A stretch of DNA of 64,000 bases from Carallia brachiata (lineage: Eukaryota; Streptophyta; Magnoliopsida; Malpighiales; Rhizophoraceae): the NCBI GenBank assembly GCA_021464245.1, contig JADCRB010000080.1, positions 815,860 to 879,859 of the forward strand. Direction: 5' to 3'. Position 1 is the stretch's first letter, and every line of letters starts with the position of its first letter. Below, one piece after another: positions 36,592-47,949 of this stretch. A model generated the notes under the pieces. That model was not told where the DNA came from, made no database searches, and saw only the letters and a list, made by a program, of their open reading frames with translations. The translations under genes and the position numbers were made by a program.

Positions 36592-37131
36592 TCATCTCAA
36601 TTCGCGGCTCGGAGACCCCATCATCATCCCTTGTTCAACAATGGAACAGATGTAACAGAATTGTTGGCCTTGGCCAGCCTCGAAGGATGAAACTGCCGGG
36701 TAACCAGAGCAAATGCAGCAACGGAAACAATAATTAGGGATGAATAAAACTAAGATAACCAACTTAATCAACTTAGCCCCTGATCGAGTAGGATTAACGA
36801 CAACCGAGATCGAAATTATGTTCATAGCAAATAGACAGAAACTCGACTGCAATAATAGATTATTTTTGAAAACCCCAAGTAAAGCGCAGTTGGAAAGATA
36901 AAATATCATACTGAAAACCAGAAAATAGAAGCATTCGCTCGTTCTGAACCCTCTTTTTTTCGTCGGCGACTGATCCGGCGGCGGTGGAGGCGCCAGCATG
37001 AACAAGAAAGCGAGAACCGTGGTATAGAGAAAAGACGCCGCGCGATGAACCAAGACACGACTCGGAGCATGGCCACCGTGAGTGGCTCGCTGTCGTGTCG
37101 CGCTAAGAAATCGTTTCCTGTTCAAGGCCAT
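36592..37131 (-). CDS. hypothetical membrane protein ORF
   Basis: A 179-aa frame on the minus strand starts at the ATG at 37131 (the frame itself opens further upstream at a GTG, which is not a credible start). The N-terminus is strongly basic (MALNRKRFLSATRQR). Four hydrophobic stretches follow: one near residues 30-48 that ends in a PPPPP run, and three further on around 64-85, 95-110 and 118-132. The start region is markedly more GC-rich than its surroundings, in keeping with a first exon. The downstream part may include intron sequence: a TTTTCAG acceptor-like site falls just after TSECFYFLVF. No family is recognised. Confidence 0.3.
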   Translation of the reverse strand: MALNRKRFLSATRQRATHGGHAPSRVLVHRAASFLYTTVLAFLFMLAPPPPPDQSPTKKRGFRTSECFYFLVFSMIFYLSNCALLGVFKNNLLLQSSFCLFAMNIISISVVVNPTRSGAKLIKLVILVLFIPNYCFRCCICSGYPAVSSFEAGQGQQFCYICSIVEQGMMMGSPSRELR

Positions 37132-37314
37132 AGTAGAGCGAGATCGAGAAGAGAAGTGATTACCGCGCTCAACGCACACCACAATTTTGTCGCCATTGGA
37201 GAAACTCACAGATTTTTATTTTCAGTTTTCTGTTTTAGATCGCAAGTAACTAATGAGTTGATTAATTTAGATCGATTCGAACAGTATCTAAAAGATGGTA
37301 AAATTTTTTTATAA

Positions 37315-39259
37315 ATATTTAATATAACTGTATTTTCAGAAACTTGAACTCGAAATTTTTAATTAAGTGGTGACAAATTTTTATCACAACCACGCCTGTT
37401 TTTTTTTTTTTTTTTTGTCTTTTGTTGATTCTAATAACAAATTGGGTAAAGTTAAGGCGTGACCTATTAGCTTAAAAACACATTGGGCCCTGAAAATTGG
37501 GGCCCCGAATATTTGTCGGCTAGTTGATTTACAACAGGCCATGGTTAAAATGGGCCACAGGATGTCAAGGATGGGTTGAGAAGGGCGAGCTAATTGCAGG
37601 GTTCGAGTGCTCGCTCTCCCAAATCTTCCTTCTTTTTGCTACTTATACCCACTTTGCATAAAAAATAATAATAATAAATGAACTAGATTGTGCTATATAC
37701 AAGGATTCTTGAATTTATAAGTAGCATATCTTTTAGGGAATACACTAGTGATTAGAATTCAACTTTATTCTAAAAATCTTAAGTTATAATTAGGACAAGT
37801 AAAATACGAGATTTATCATTTATGCAATGAATCAATTTAGTGTGCTTAAGTAGGAGGCAATGACTCAATTGTTAATTTCTCAATGAAATAATCCATTATT
37901 TAGTGTAAAAAAGTTTGAATGGACTCATTTTTTCCAACACAAATAGATGCCCGATATTTTTTATATTACATAGATAATATTTTATACAATATGAATAAAA
38001 TTTTATACAACATGTATAAGATGTAGAGTATTGCTTTGTACAATTATTATTATTATTTTTTACAATCATCAATTAAAACTAAACACATGTTACTTTTTAA
38101 TGACAAATATGTACGTTTATTTATTATTTGATGTCTAATGAATAAATGCCATATCTGGTGATTGCAAAAGAAAAGTTACTGTCGCTTGCAAAATCTAAAA
38201 GATGTGCAGTGAAATATTAGAAATCCAGTTTTTTCTACAAGCATATTATATATTAGAAATCCTAGTTTTTGTTGAACTTGAAATCCTAATCTTTGTGGAA
38301 TTCTAATTCCCTGTCAATCCATTTCGTGTTTATAAATAGATTTTACTAGCGAAAATTACTGTTTACATTCATTCTACAATTGCCATACGTAGCACTTGTT
38401 GATTGACCATAAAAAAAAAAATTCAAGCATATTACATGTTTGTCATTAAAAGTAGCATATGCTAATTTTTGATTGGTAATTATAAAAAAGAAAGTAAAAA
38501 ATAACTCTACATAGTAATCCTCTTCTATAAATAAATATTAGTAATAAACTCGCGCGATGAGCGAATTTAATTATATTTTTAAAAAAATTTAATTTACTTT
38601 TTTTATTTAAAATAAAAAAATTCTAAATTTTGATTATTATTTTTAAAGCATTTTAAATTTTTTTTAAGAAAATAAAAAGAATTTTTTTCCTTTTTAGAAA
38701 AACAAATTTGGAAGTAGTATTTTTCTTTTTTGAGAAAAAAATTATAAGTAAATTTAAGAGATTTTTTTAATCTTTTTTTTTAGGAAGATTCGTGAAATAG
38801 TTTTTTCTTCTTTTTTATTATCTTGTTTTATTATAAAATCTATAGTTATAAAAATTTAACTATAGTTAAAGTAAATTATAATTAGATCTATATTAATTGT
38901 AAATAATAATTCCAATTATGATAGAATTTTCATAATTATAAAATATTTTAATATTATTTTTAATTTACGAATTTATGAGAAATCGTCATATATCAAAAAG
39001 AGAAATATTGAGATTTTCTCTTAATTTCAATTTTATATATTTACATATATATAAATAAGAATTAAGATCGTAGACAATTAGAAAAAGCAAATAGCAAAAG
39101 AGAGAATATATCTAAAGAGAAGGTTATAACTAGTTTGCATAAATCATAATAATAATTGTCTCCCAAATTCCAACAATAAGATCAATAGCTCATGTCTAGA
39201 TTAATTTGATAATCTAGTAACATTTTTGCTACATTTTTGTCTAAATTTATAACTTATGA
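37315..39259. other. intergenic, no supported gene
   Basis: 37315-37480 contains a long poly-T tract. A GGGTTCGAGTGCTCGCTC word at 37598 resembles a SINE B-box. 38100-39100 is A/T-rich with a repeat (TAGTAATAAACTCGCGCGAT near 38540) related to one near 21361. Confidence 0.45.
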
Positions 39260-39706
39260 CTAGATAGTGTTATATGGCACAACTTTTTGGCAAGGTTTGA
39301 TAAGGTGAAGTTTCACTTTATTAGAGAGGCTAAGCAAACGCCCCAAGTCACTTAGAAATCCAGACCTCCAATAACAGTTTTCCTGAAAGATCCAAATCAG
39401 AGCTACATATGTAAGTGTGAATATAAGTGACAAAATAATGAAGCATGCCCAACTTTGCTTCCTCAAATGCACACTTCCCATCAATGACATCAAATCGAAT
39501 GCATCAACAACAAATAATAGGGTAAAGGTCATATAGGCATAAAACACAACAATCATGTAGATGAAGATGATGAGTAAGAATAGGAAGCACCATAGAGCAG
39601 GCATGTTCGAAAAGCACCTCAAACCATGCAGCACATCTTCGTGACCGATATAAACGTAGCACACGATGTGCCCTATAACAGTGATGAATGTCGACAAAAC
39701 ATACTA
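39260..39706 (-). CDS. hypothetical membrane-protein exon, partial
   Basis: About 145 codons are open on the minus strand, entering after a CTACCTAG acceptor-like site near 39707. The translation has three to four strongly hydrophobic stretches (VIGHIVCYVYIG, PALWCFLFLLIIFIYMIVVF, FIILSLIFTLTYVALIWIF) and ends in a basic tail. No ATG begins it, so it would be an internal or last exon of a larger gene whose other exons were not found. The composition is too regular for random AT-rich DNA, but I do not recognise the protein. Confidence 0.3.
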
Positions 39707-39826
39707 GGTAGCGCGGATACGCAGACGCCTCCATATGTCGGCAATCCATCAGTCGCCGTACGGCCTGCAATCAACCAGCAATGCCAAATCCATTCAATGC
39801 AATTAGTCAACACAACATTTAGCTAG

Positions 39827-41810
39827 TGAGCCGAGCCTATATTTTTATCACGTGAGTTTCGAACATTTCACAAATGGATTGTTTAGTTTCATAATTTTGA
39901 TAAAAATGATTGAATTATAAAAATTATTGTCATAAATAGAATAGAATTGATAAAAATATTTACTTAAATAAAAACAGCTAGTTAAAAAATAAGTATTCAC
40001 TTTCAGTGTATAATTATAAATATAAAAAGGTCGTATTTATGTGCATAATTTTAATCTTGTTTTTGCAAGAAAGTTAATTTCATTACTGAAATAAGTTAAC
40101 TGAACATATTATGATGACATGCTAATTAGCAAATTTTTCAATAATTTAAGACGAGGCTTAAATGATTTTCAGACGAGTTATTCCCTAGTTTAAACGAGTC
40201 AAATTTCCCCTTATTTAAGTTTAGTTCATTTATTAAATGAGTTTTGATATTAATTTTTATTGAATAGTGATTGAATTTTCAACTAATGTACTGGTTCCTT
40301 TAGAACCCTAATTACAGCATTATCCAACACGGACTCAGGATTTGAGTTTTTTTTTTTTTTTCCGTTAATGGGATTCCATACAATACATATACTTAGTACA
40401 CTATGATGGGTGATAATACCTTGCCACGATGCCCAAAAAGAGTGTATATTGTTTCATAGTTGTTCAAAGGTTTAATTAATCAAAAATATTAAGATGGTTG
40501 CTCAGTTGTTATGTGTAGAGAATACCGAATATTTTTTTTTAAAAAAAAAGAAATTGAGAACTCAGGCGTGTCCGACTTGCAAACCCTCTTGCCTCGTTGG
40601 GGTTGAGTCCTCTTACTAAGATTTAAAAAAATAATAATAATAAGTTAATTATATGTATAAGACAAAAATATTGATCAAAATTTTTTGTGGGACTTAACCA
40701 ATGATCATCTTGTTTTGTGAACACTAAGCACAAAGGGCTCAATTAACTCGCCCATCAACTATTTTGCATACCCATTGCTCGTCTTATCCTAGGATCTTGG
40801 CCGGGAATAAAATTTGACATTATTCTTTTTCAGTCGATATATACATAAAGGAGAGAGAGTTACTATAGTGAAATTTAAGATTCAATCACCTAAGTTTACC
40901 ACTGCTTAGCATTAATGATTTGCAAATGCTTTTTTTTTTTTTTTTGGGTTAATAAATAAGAAAATAGATGCGTCACTTCACAAGTGCATCTCTATTTCTA
41001 AGCTTGCTGTCCTTCCCCTTCAGATTAAGAAGTAAAAAAAGGCATGGAGTGGGAAGAAAGCAATTTGTCAACTGTCTGAAAACGTTGAACCACATGAGGT
41101 GAAATCTAGGCGGTGTTCTCGTTTGTTTTGAGTCCCTTGGTCAGGTTCCAACTTTTGCATGTGCCTCGAAGCTGAAAATAATGACGTTTTGCATGTGATG
41201 ATTTAAATCCAATAATGGTCTTTTTCTTGTGTTAAAATAGGTGTGAAATATTGCCTTGCTTTCCAAACATGGAAAAGCGGAGGGGTATTCCGGCATCTTT
41301 GTCAGGAGTATTGCTCTTTATCTATATTGGTTCTATAAGTTTAAATAGTTATAATAGTTGTAGACATATGAGATAATTGTAGGTTGAGTTTCACCACACG
41401 TCCTAGTGAAATTTAAAACCTTTACCTTATAATTGATATGTTTAAGCATTTATCATTAAACTATTACGTACGGAAGGGATGACATAAAATATTGCTAATA
41501 ACGTTTCGTTATTATAAAAAATATCAGATACCTTGCTAGGTCTGGTGGAGCCCAGTCTGCCATCGTACTTCTGATGACGTGACATGGGTCGGTTCGTGTG
41601 GTAGTTAAAGGCCATGGGCCAAGCACTACACCCACAGCCTCAGCAGGACTGTGTTAGTTCAGTGCTTTTATTTATTTATTTTTTCTTATTTAGGAAAGTG
41701 ATGGCTCAATGGCCCCGTGGGCTAGGCCCTTCCTGTGGCTTTACCTTAAGGTCGGTGCCGCCCGAAACTAGTAGTTTCCACTCCAATTGAAATGAGGACG
41801 AACTTCACTC
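39827..41810. other. intergenic, no supported gene
   Basis: A/T-rich with poly-T tracts. No open frame longer than 60 codons was noted. Confidence 0.55.
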
Positions 41811-41811
41811 T

Positions 41812-42021
41812 TTATCTGTTCTACTAAACGATATTCGCTGCTTGTATGCTCGTGTTTGAGAGGCTGACTTGAGGCATGTGTTAAGGAAAGATAATTCTTG
41901 TGATAACTTCCTTGCTAAAGTAAGAATGAAGTGTAATTTAGATGAAATCTTTGTTGATCTTCTTCCGTTGAGAATTATGTTATCTTTAAATGATAACATG
42001 ATAGCTATTATTTTCATTTGA
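41812..42021 (+). mobile_element. LINE relic: RNase H C-terminal part
   Basis: In the + frame the translation reads LLNDIRCLYARV, an in-frame stop, then EADLRHVLRKDNSCDNFLAK, followed by a PLRIMLSLNDN-like tail and a stop at 42019-42021. This follows the plant L1 RNase H pattern (a DIR..L..R stretch, then HV.R..N..AD.LAK, then a leucine-proline tail). The stop where Trp is usual parallels the relic at 19980-20345. The opposite-strand 70-codon frame is its shadow. Confidence 0.55.
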
Positions 42022-42537
42022 AAGTAATTACTTTTATTTATTCTCTAATGTATCAAAAAAGAAGGATAGGGTTTAACAACTTGCTTTTAACTAGTAAGTT
42101 TTCAAGCTTGCTTTCACTCTTAATTTCTAATTAGAGACGCCCAAAATGAATTCTTATCTGCTGTTGACTCATTGGCATTTACAAAATTCAACTACATTGC
42201 ATTGCAAAAGCCAGCTAAATAATTCATAAAAATAACAATTTGAGTCTTTTAGGAGATATTCTAGTTATTAGAGCTCATACTTATATTCTAGAAATATTGG
42301 GTTCAAATTTTGAGAATGAAGTGGGAGAATTTATAGAAAAGAAAGAGCTACCTAATGTATAGCTCATGGACAAAAGAAATTTGAAATACCCACAAAGAAC
42401 TTTGGAAAGAAAAAAAAAGAATCTAAGAATAGATTGGACAATAAGTATACATATATAAACGTACATCGAACAAAGATAGGAAGTAGAGGGAGATGAAGAG
42501 GAAGGAGAAAAAGGAGTGAATTTGCATTTTCTTTAAT

Positions 42538-42795
42538 GCCTGTTTGGATTTGAAGAAAAGTGGATGAAAAAAAGTGTCGGAGATAAAATTTATTATTCAT
42601 TTCTATCTTCTCTTTTTTTCTTTAACTTATTTTTCAGTTATCCAAACATCATTTCTATCTTTCTTATTTTCTTTTATATAATTTTCTTTCTCACTTATTT
42701 CTCATCTATTTAAATAAATTTATTTTCTTACATTTTTTTTTTCTTACAGCTTTTTTTTTCTTCTAATTTTTACAATCTAAACACACTATAAGAGC
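42538..42795. repeat. GTTTGG/CCAAAC-bounded low-complexity repeat
   Basis: The left part runs from TGCCTGTTTGGATTTGAAGA to TTATCCAAACATC (42538-42655). To its right a T/C-rich tract reaches AATCTAAACACACTATAAGA (about 42795). The reverse complement of the right part (ATAAGTGAGAAAGAAAATTA and on) matches the purine-rich repeat at 53457-53775. Confidence 0.5.
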
Positions 42796-43465
42796 AATAA
42801 GCGAGAATCTCTCTCTCTCTCTCCCTATATATATATATATATTCATATTTTTATAATTGTGCTCTCTATGACTTGTCTTCAAACTCTTTGCAAATTTCAA
42901 TGCTTATATTCTTATGGGCCATGAAATATCCACCTTCATGAAGATGAATTAGGAACCACAAATGGTGAGATGAATTATAAGATATTTGTTACTTTGTGTT
43001 GGAATTGTCTTAACCAAAAACTAAGGACCCAACCAACATGTATTGCTAAGCTAAATTTGTCTCTTCATGAAAAATCATAAAAATCTAAGGTGATCGCTTA
43101 GAAAAATTGAGCCACAAACTATTCAATCACTCCTAATCAAAGACGAAGACAAGAAAAGAGAAAGACAGATCTACGCACTAAAAAATAAAACAAGACCCCT
43201 CTAAGAATGGATTTTACCCAAATAAGAAAAGCGATTTTTCTGTCAATATTTTAAATTGTAAATTTGAAGGACACTGAAGTTGCATACATCAAATTAATTG
43301 TAGCCATAATTGCAGTTGGGTTTTACTACGCAAATACAACTGTTAGTTGTATACATGCAATTTTTCATCGTTAATCACAAATTATATTTCAAAAAATATA
43401 TAATTATTAGTTATGAGAGTACGATGTGGTAATTTTTGTCACCTCGTATCCGTGTAATATTTCTA

Positions 43466-43670
43466 ATAGCATTATTATTATTATAGCACTAAAAATTTTT
43501 GTGTTCGAATGTAATGATATTTAGATTTTTTATAATTATCGTGATACTTTTTATAATAAAAAAATAATCAAACATATTTATTTTTTATTAAAAAAATATC
43601 ACAATAATTACAAAAAATTTAAATATTATTACATTCAGACACAATTTTTGACAAAAAATTTAATGCTATC
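43466..43670. mobile_element. fold-back MITE, about 75-bp arms
   Basis: From about 43495 the left arm (TTTTTGTGTTCGAATGTAAT onward) is matched almost base for base, over about 75 bp, by the reverse complement of the right arm (AAATTGTGTCTGAATGTAAT onward). Both outer ends carry ATAGCA(T/C)TA. There is hardly any spacer between the arms. No coding capacity; the superfamily was not determined. Confidence 0.7.
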
Positions 43671-44034
43671 CTTTTTCTTTATTTCTAATTGCACTATTGT
43701 TAGCCTAATACTATATTGGAATTTATAAAACTCTAACGCCTATAAAGTTGCCCCAAGGGCTCGCGATTGCCACAAAGCCTAACGCAGGGAAATAGCAATT
43801 TTTTTTTTTTTTTCATTTCGATAGAAGAATGGAAAACAATTCTAACTGCAGAACCGAATCCCCATAGAATTTTTTTTTTTTTTTTGGTCCTTTTCCAGCT
43901 CAAGCTTTATGTATATTTGTGTACGGAGTATTTATATGTGTACCTAAACTATTTGCAGCAGCCATCGCCACCATTCTTAATCATCAACAACTCCAAAGAA
44001 CTCACCCAATCAAACAATTAAATCACTTGGGCTT

Positions 44035-47000
44035 TCAGCCAGCCAAGTCACGTAGCAATTGAGCCCCCATCAAGTTTCTGTAAGGCAAATTCTGTCCTTC
44101 TCCGTCAAGAAGTGAGTATTGAACTGGTTGGCAGTCGTCAATGTGATCTCTAGGGTAAAAGAGAGAGCTTTGGGATGCTGCAGGAGAGAATGCTAACCCT
44201 CCATGCTGTTGCAACCCTAACGTCAATGAAACCCCACCACCAGCACCGCCGCCGCCACCACCGTTGAAGTTCTGATTACCACCATGATGATCATTACCAT
44301 AAGAAACGCCGGCCACCGCGGCGTGCTGATTATAGGACGAGAAGTCCAACTCCACAGCACCAAAGCTCCCAATGTGATGCTGCTGTTGTTGATGGTGGTG
44401 CAAATGGTGGAGGTTTTGGAAACTTTTAGCACTAGTCTTTGTGGTGTCATTATTTCTATCTGGGTTTGAGATAATGGAAGAGAGGCACTCGGAATCAATA
44501 CGGGTGAGCTGGTCCAGCGTCGGCTTTTGATCAGTAGAGGAAGGATTTTGATTAGTCCGGCCATTGTTTTCGTCAAGATGAGTAACCCCATCTGATGATG
44601 CCATGGTGTTGTCGTGCTCCTTCGATTCTTCCAAGTACATCTCTTCAACCATTGGCTTCCATAGCCTCACTCTAGCATTGATGAACCAATTGGACACCTG
44701 CTCTCAAAACATTTGTTGCATATAAGACCACTAATTTTATTTTATAATCCCATCTCCAAGCATATGAAATACCAATATTAAAACTTTAAAACTTTAGAAT
44801 AAATTAATTCACTCATATGTATGATTCATTGGAATTTTAGAATAAGACAAGAGCGATTGGTCTGAACTTGCCTGGCTTCTTGAGAGGCCCGTTTGGCGAG
44901 CTAAGATATGTTTATCAACATCGCTTGGATACCTACAAAAACAAGCCAAGGTTGAAGCTTTTGGTTCACCGTGGAATGTACAGTGGAGGTGCTTTAACCA
45001 TTGCAAGAATTAACGTGCGCTCGAGCCCCAGTTAGGTTTTTTTTTGTTTTTTGGGAGGGACCAAACCCATATTAGAACGTATGTGAATAACGTGTGGGTG
45101 TGTGGGGTGAGAGAGAGAGAGATAGAGAGATGGGGCCTATAAAAAAGAATAAAATCCACACAAGGACGAAAGAGGGGACTCAAGGCAAGCAAATATGGAA
45201 ATGGAACTAAATAATTGAATATAAGGTGACAAATGAGAAACATGGAAGAATCTGTATATGAAGGGGGGGTAGAAACTAACAAATTTTTTTTTTTTTTTTT
45301 ACATTTTAAGATTTGAGCATATACAATCAGAATGCAACAAGCAACGTTATTTTCTATTTGGGGTTTTTGTTTTTTTGGGGTGGTAGAGACATTGATTCTC
45401 TCACTCAATCTACTTTGTAGGTTAGCGTAATATAGTTGTGTGATCGAGGTTGTTCAATCTTGTACGATAGAGGGAGAGAAGAAAGAGAGATGGGATACTA
45501 ACGGGTGAAGAAAGTGCTCAAAAAGCCAAGCGCGCAGAACCAAGACGGATCTTTCAGGCAATCCTCTTTGGGGCCTCCATGGATGGCTCTCCATCACGCT
45601 CATTTGTTGGAAGGCTCTTTGTTGCCTTAAGGCTTGATCAATGATCTTTAGCCTTGGCGTTTCGCCTCTTGTCGTTCCCGGTGCGACCGGATCTTTCTCT
45701 CCCATGGCCTTCTTAGTTGCATGAATTTGTGTCACAATTCCATCCCTTAAGCATCTAAAATGCCTTGACATGGCCTTAGATGCCAAAGCCGAATATACCG
45801 TGGCAGCCCCAACACCGGCCACAGCCTCAAAGGATGATACCACAGCCTTCATTTGATCACAATAGTGCTTGTATCTCCTATCCACCTAGAAAAAAATTCA
45901 CATAAATCAAAAGAATTGAGAAGATGGAGATGGGAGTGAGACATGAGGAAGTTCAAGGCTTTCAGCCACTAAAAATGGTGAGTGTTACAAGAAAGATATA
46001 GACGCGTACTAGGTGGGGTAATAAGATGAAAACAAAGCGGAAAAAGTAGAGCAAAACAAAGATGCCATGAAAAAAGATTAAAAAAGGAATAGAGGTTTCC
46101 TCTCCGTAAGTAAAATGAAAAAAGCTCGAATTGTCACGAGGTGGGCATTAATGGAGAGGACCCAAGTCGCCAAATTAGTTCAAAAATCAACTACCAATTA
46201 AAAGTTTTAATCTTTTTAGATAAGGAAACATGTTAAGAGAAAATGAGTGAGGGAAAAGATTGAATTGATCTATATAGGGATCGAAAAATAATGAAATTCA
46301 GGAGAACATATAGACCTCTTCCAGCATGGAAAGTAGCTTTGTCTTTCTCTTCTGTAATTCCATGAATTCAAGGGAGCTAAGGGCCTGCTTTCTTGCAGAA
46401 CTGTTCTCAGCATCCCACTGTCTTGGCTTGTGGGGCTTTTGCTTTTGGGAATCAGTTTGCTTTGTCCCAAGGCTGCAGAACTCATTCAAAAGTTCTTGTG
46501 CAGGACCAAGGTACTTGGTGTTCCTAAGCTGGAACTGTCCCTGATGATGGAAATTCGCAGCTTTTGACAAGAACCCATCTTGAATCATCTGTTGGTCTCT
46601 CTGAATATTTAGAGCAGATTTTCCAAAAATCAATCCATCTCTGGAACTCGAATTGAAAAATCTCATTTCCTCGTGCTGATTATCATGATTGGCCGTGTGC
46701 CTCAGTTCAAAGGATTGTAAACCAATACTTGAAGGATTACTTGAACTAAGCGAGAGTGAAAGACCTTGGCTTGGCCTCTCATTTGCTTCACAAGGAAACA
46801 CACACCTCAAAGAAGAATCATCAACAAGCAATCTATTTTCTTGCCAAGCAGCTGAGTCAGGTCCGACCATTAAATTCTCATTACTTGTATCAGAAATCCC
46901 AGTTGCAAAATCAGGTTTATTGAACTCATGTTGATAGAAATCGGCTGCGGACTCATTGATTATCGTCTTCGAAGTAGAAGGACCGCCAGAAGGATTGCTG

Positions 47001-47254
47001 TTTCCTGGTTTGTTGAAGAAACTTTTCCACATAACAGAGTTACTGTCACCCTGTTGCTCCTGTAGATTCTTTGAAAACCCTATCATCTCCATGTTTGCTG
47101 TCAAGTTGAATATCTCTGGATTGGACTCAAAGCCTTGGATCTGGTTCACGAGATGGGTTTGGATTGTTGGGTTGCTAGACGAAACATCTGAGTAACAAAA
47201 TCCCGCTGATGAAACCATGTTCCTTGATTTGTCTTCAAGGAGCTCTCGAGCCAT
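44035..47254 (-). CDS. BEL1: BEL1 ortholog, TALE/BELL homeodomain transcription factor
   Basis: Four coding exons on the minus strand: 47254-46316, 45885-45503, 44932-44872 and 44697-44035; the product is 681 aa. Start MARELLED and N-terminal NQIQGFES match BEL1 more closely than other BELL genes. In order: an N-terminal ZIBEL motif with its surroundings ([17 protein letters not shown]), a SKY box ([17 protein letters not shown], about 247-263), the BELL domain (about 295-372), and the TALE homeodomain split over exons 2-4, with the PYP loop at an exon junction and [13 protein letters not shown] in exon 4. His/Gln and Gly runs follow, then the C-terminal ZIBEL motif VSLTLGLQQ and the end [13 protein letters not shown]. 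In Arabidopsis BEL1 forms heterodimers with KNOX proteins in the nucleus and sets integument identity in ovules. The third intron is GC-AG. No lesion was seen. Confidence 0.95.
44698..44871 (-). other. BEL1: GC-AG intron of BEL1
   Basis: The upstream exon ends AGCCAG and the intron opens GCAAGTT; it closes GAGAGCAG before GTGTCCAATTGG. The protein reads SRSQ/VSNWF, exactly the family sequence, so the junction is fixed by homology. No GT lies at a position that would keep the frame. CAG/GCAAGT is the consensus of natural GC donors. Confidence 0.85.
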
Positions 47255-47331
47255 GAAACACCAAATATCTCCTTTCTTTTCAGGTTTTTTATTGCTCTTT
47301 TTCCTCCCAAGCTGCTGGCTTGATGTCAATT

Positions 47332-47543
47332 CTGCAAACAATAAAATTTCCATCAAAATCCACTCGCAAGTAATACCTCACAAAACCCACAGACCATCAA
47401 AAAGAACTGTTAAACCACCACAAAACTAGATCAATCAATATAATTTACAACACCCTTTTGATCATATGAGCCAAAAAGGTCCAATTTTTTTGCTAATTTT
47501 CAATAAAAGACTGCTAAATGAGATGGAAAGATAGAGGCCTTAC
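47332..47543 (-). other. BEL1: probable 5'UTR intron of BEL1
   Basis: On the minus strand, donor CAACTG/GTAAGG at 47544/47543 and acceptor TTGTTTGCAG/AATTGAC at 47332/47331 lie upstream of the ATG at 47254. Length is 212 bp. Leader introns are common in BELL genes and can affect expression; here it is inferred from splice consensus only. Confidence 0.5.
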
Positions 47544-47935
47544 CAGTTGAAGGCGCAAAAGTGAAGAGCAACCAAATTAAAGTTCTTGGTTGTTAAGTAG
47601 TGGTGTTGGTAGGGAGCTGAGAAAGAGAAATGAGAGGATGATGAAGATGCTGATGGTAAAAAAAATAAGGGAGCCAAATTGAAAGGCAAACCTTTTTTTT
47701 TTCTTAGGCCGCTTCTCTTAATAAGCCAACATGGTACAATATGAAATGAAAAACCATCCTAGGAAGAGAAAATCAAATATATCTCCTCAGAGGTAGAAGA
47801 TCAGATAGATGTGATGACCACCCTCTAGCCATGATCATCGTTTGATATAAGCCTCTCCTCTTTCTCTCTCTCCTTTTTTCTGTCTCTTTGTCACTCTAAT
47901 TTCTTCCCCTAGCTCAAGTGGGTCAATGTAGCAAG

Positions 47936-47943
47936 ATATAAAT
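47936..47943 (-). promoter_or_regulatory. possible TATA box of BEL1
   Basis: TATTTATA on the minus strand is followed downstream by a leader with GA-rich sequence (plus-strand CT tract at about 47850-47890). Spacing to the ATG is about 680 bp including the leader intron. Motif only. Confidence 0.3.
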
Positions 47944-47949
47944 ACGTCC

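Noticed and set aside
44223..47429. Plus- and minus-strand frames overlapping the BEL1 exons
   Set aside because: Shadows of the coding exons in other frames. BEL1 reading is fixed by family motifs.
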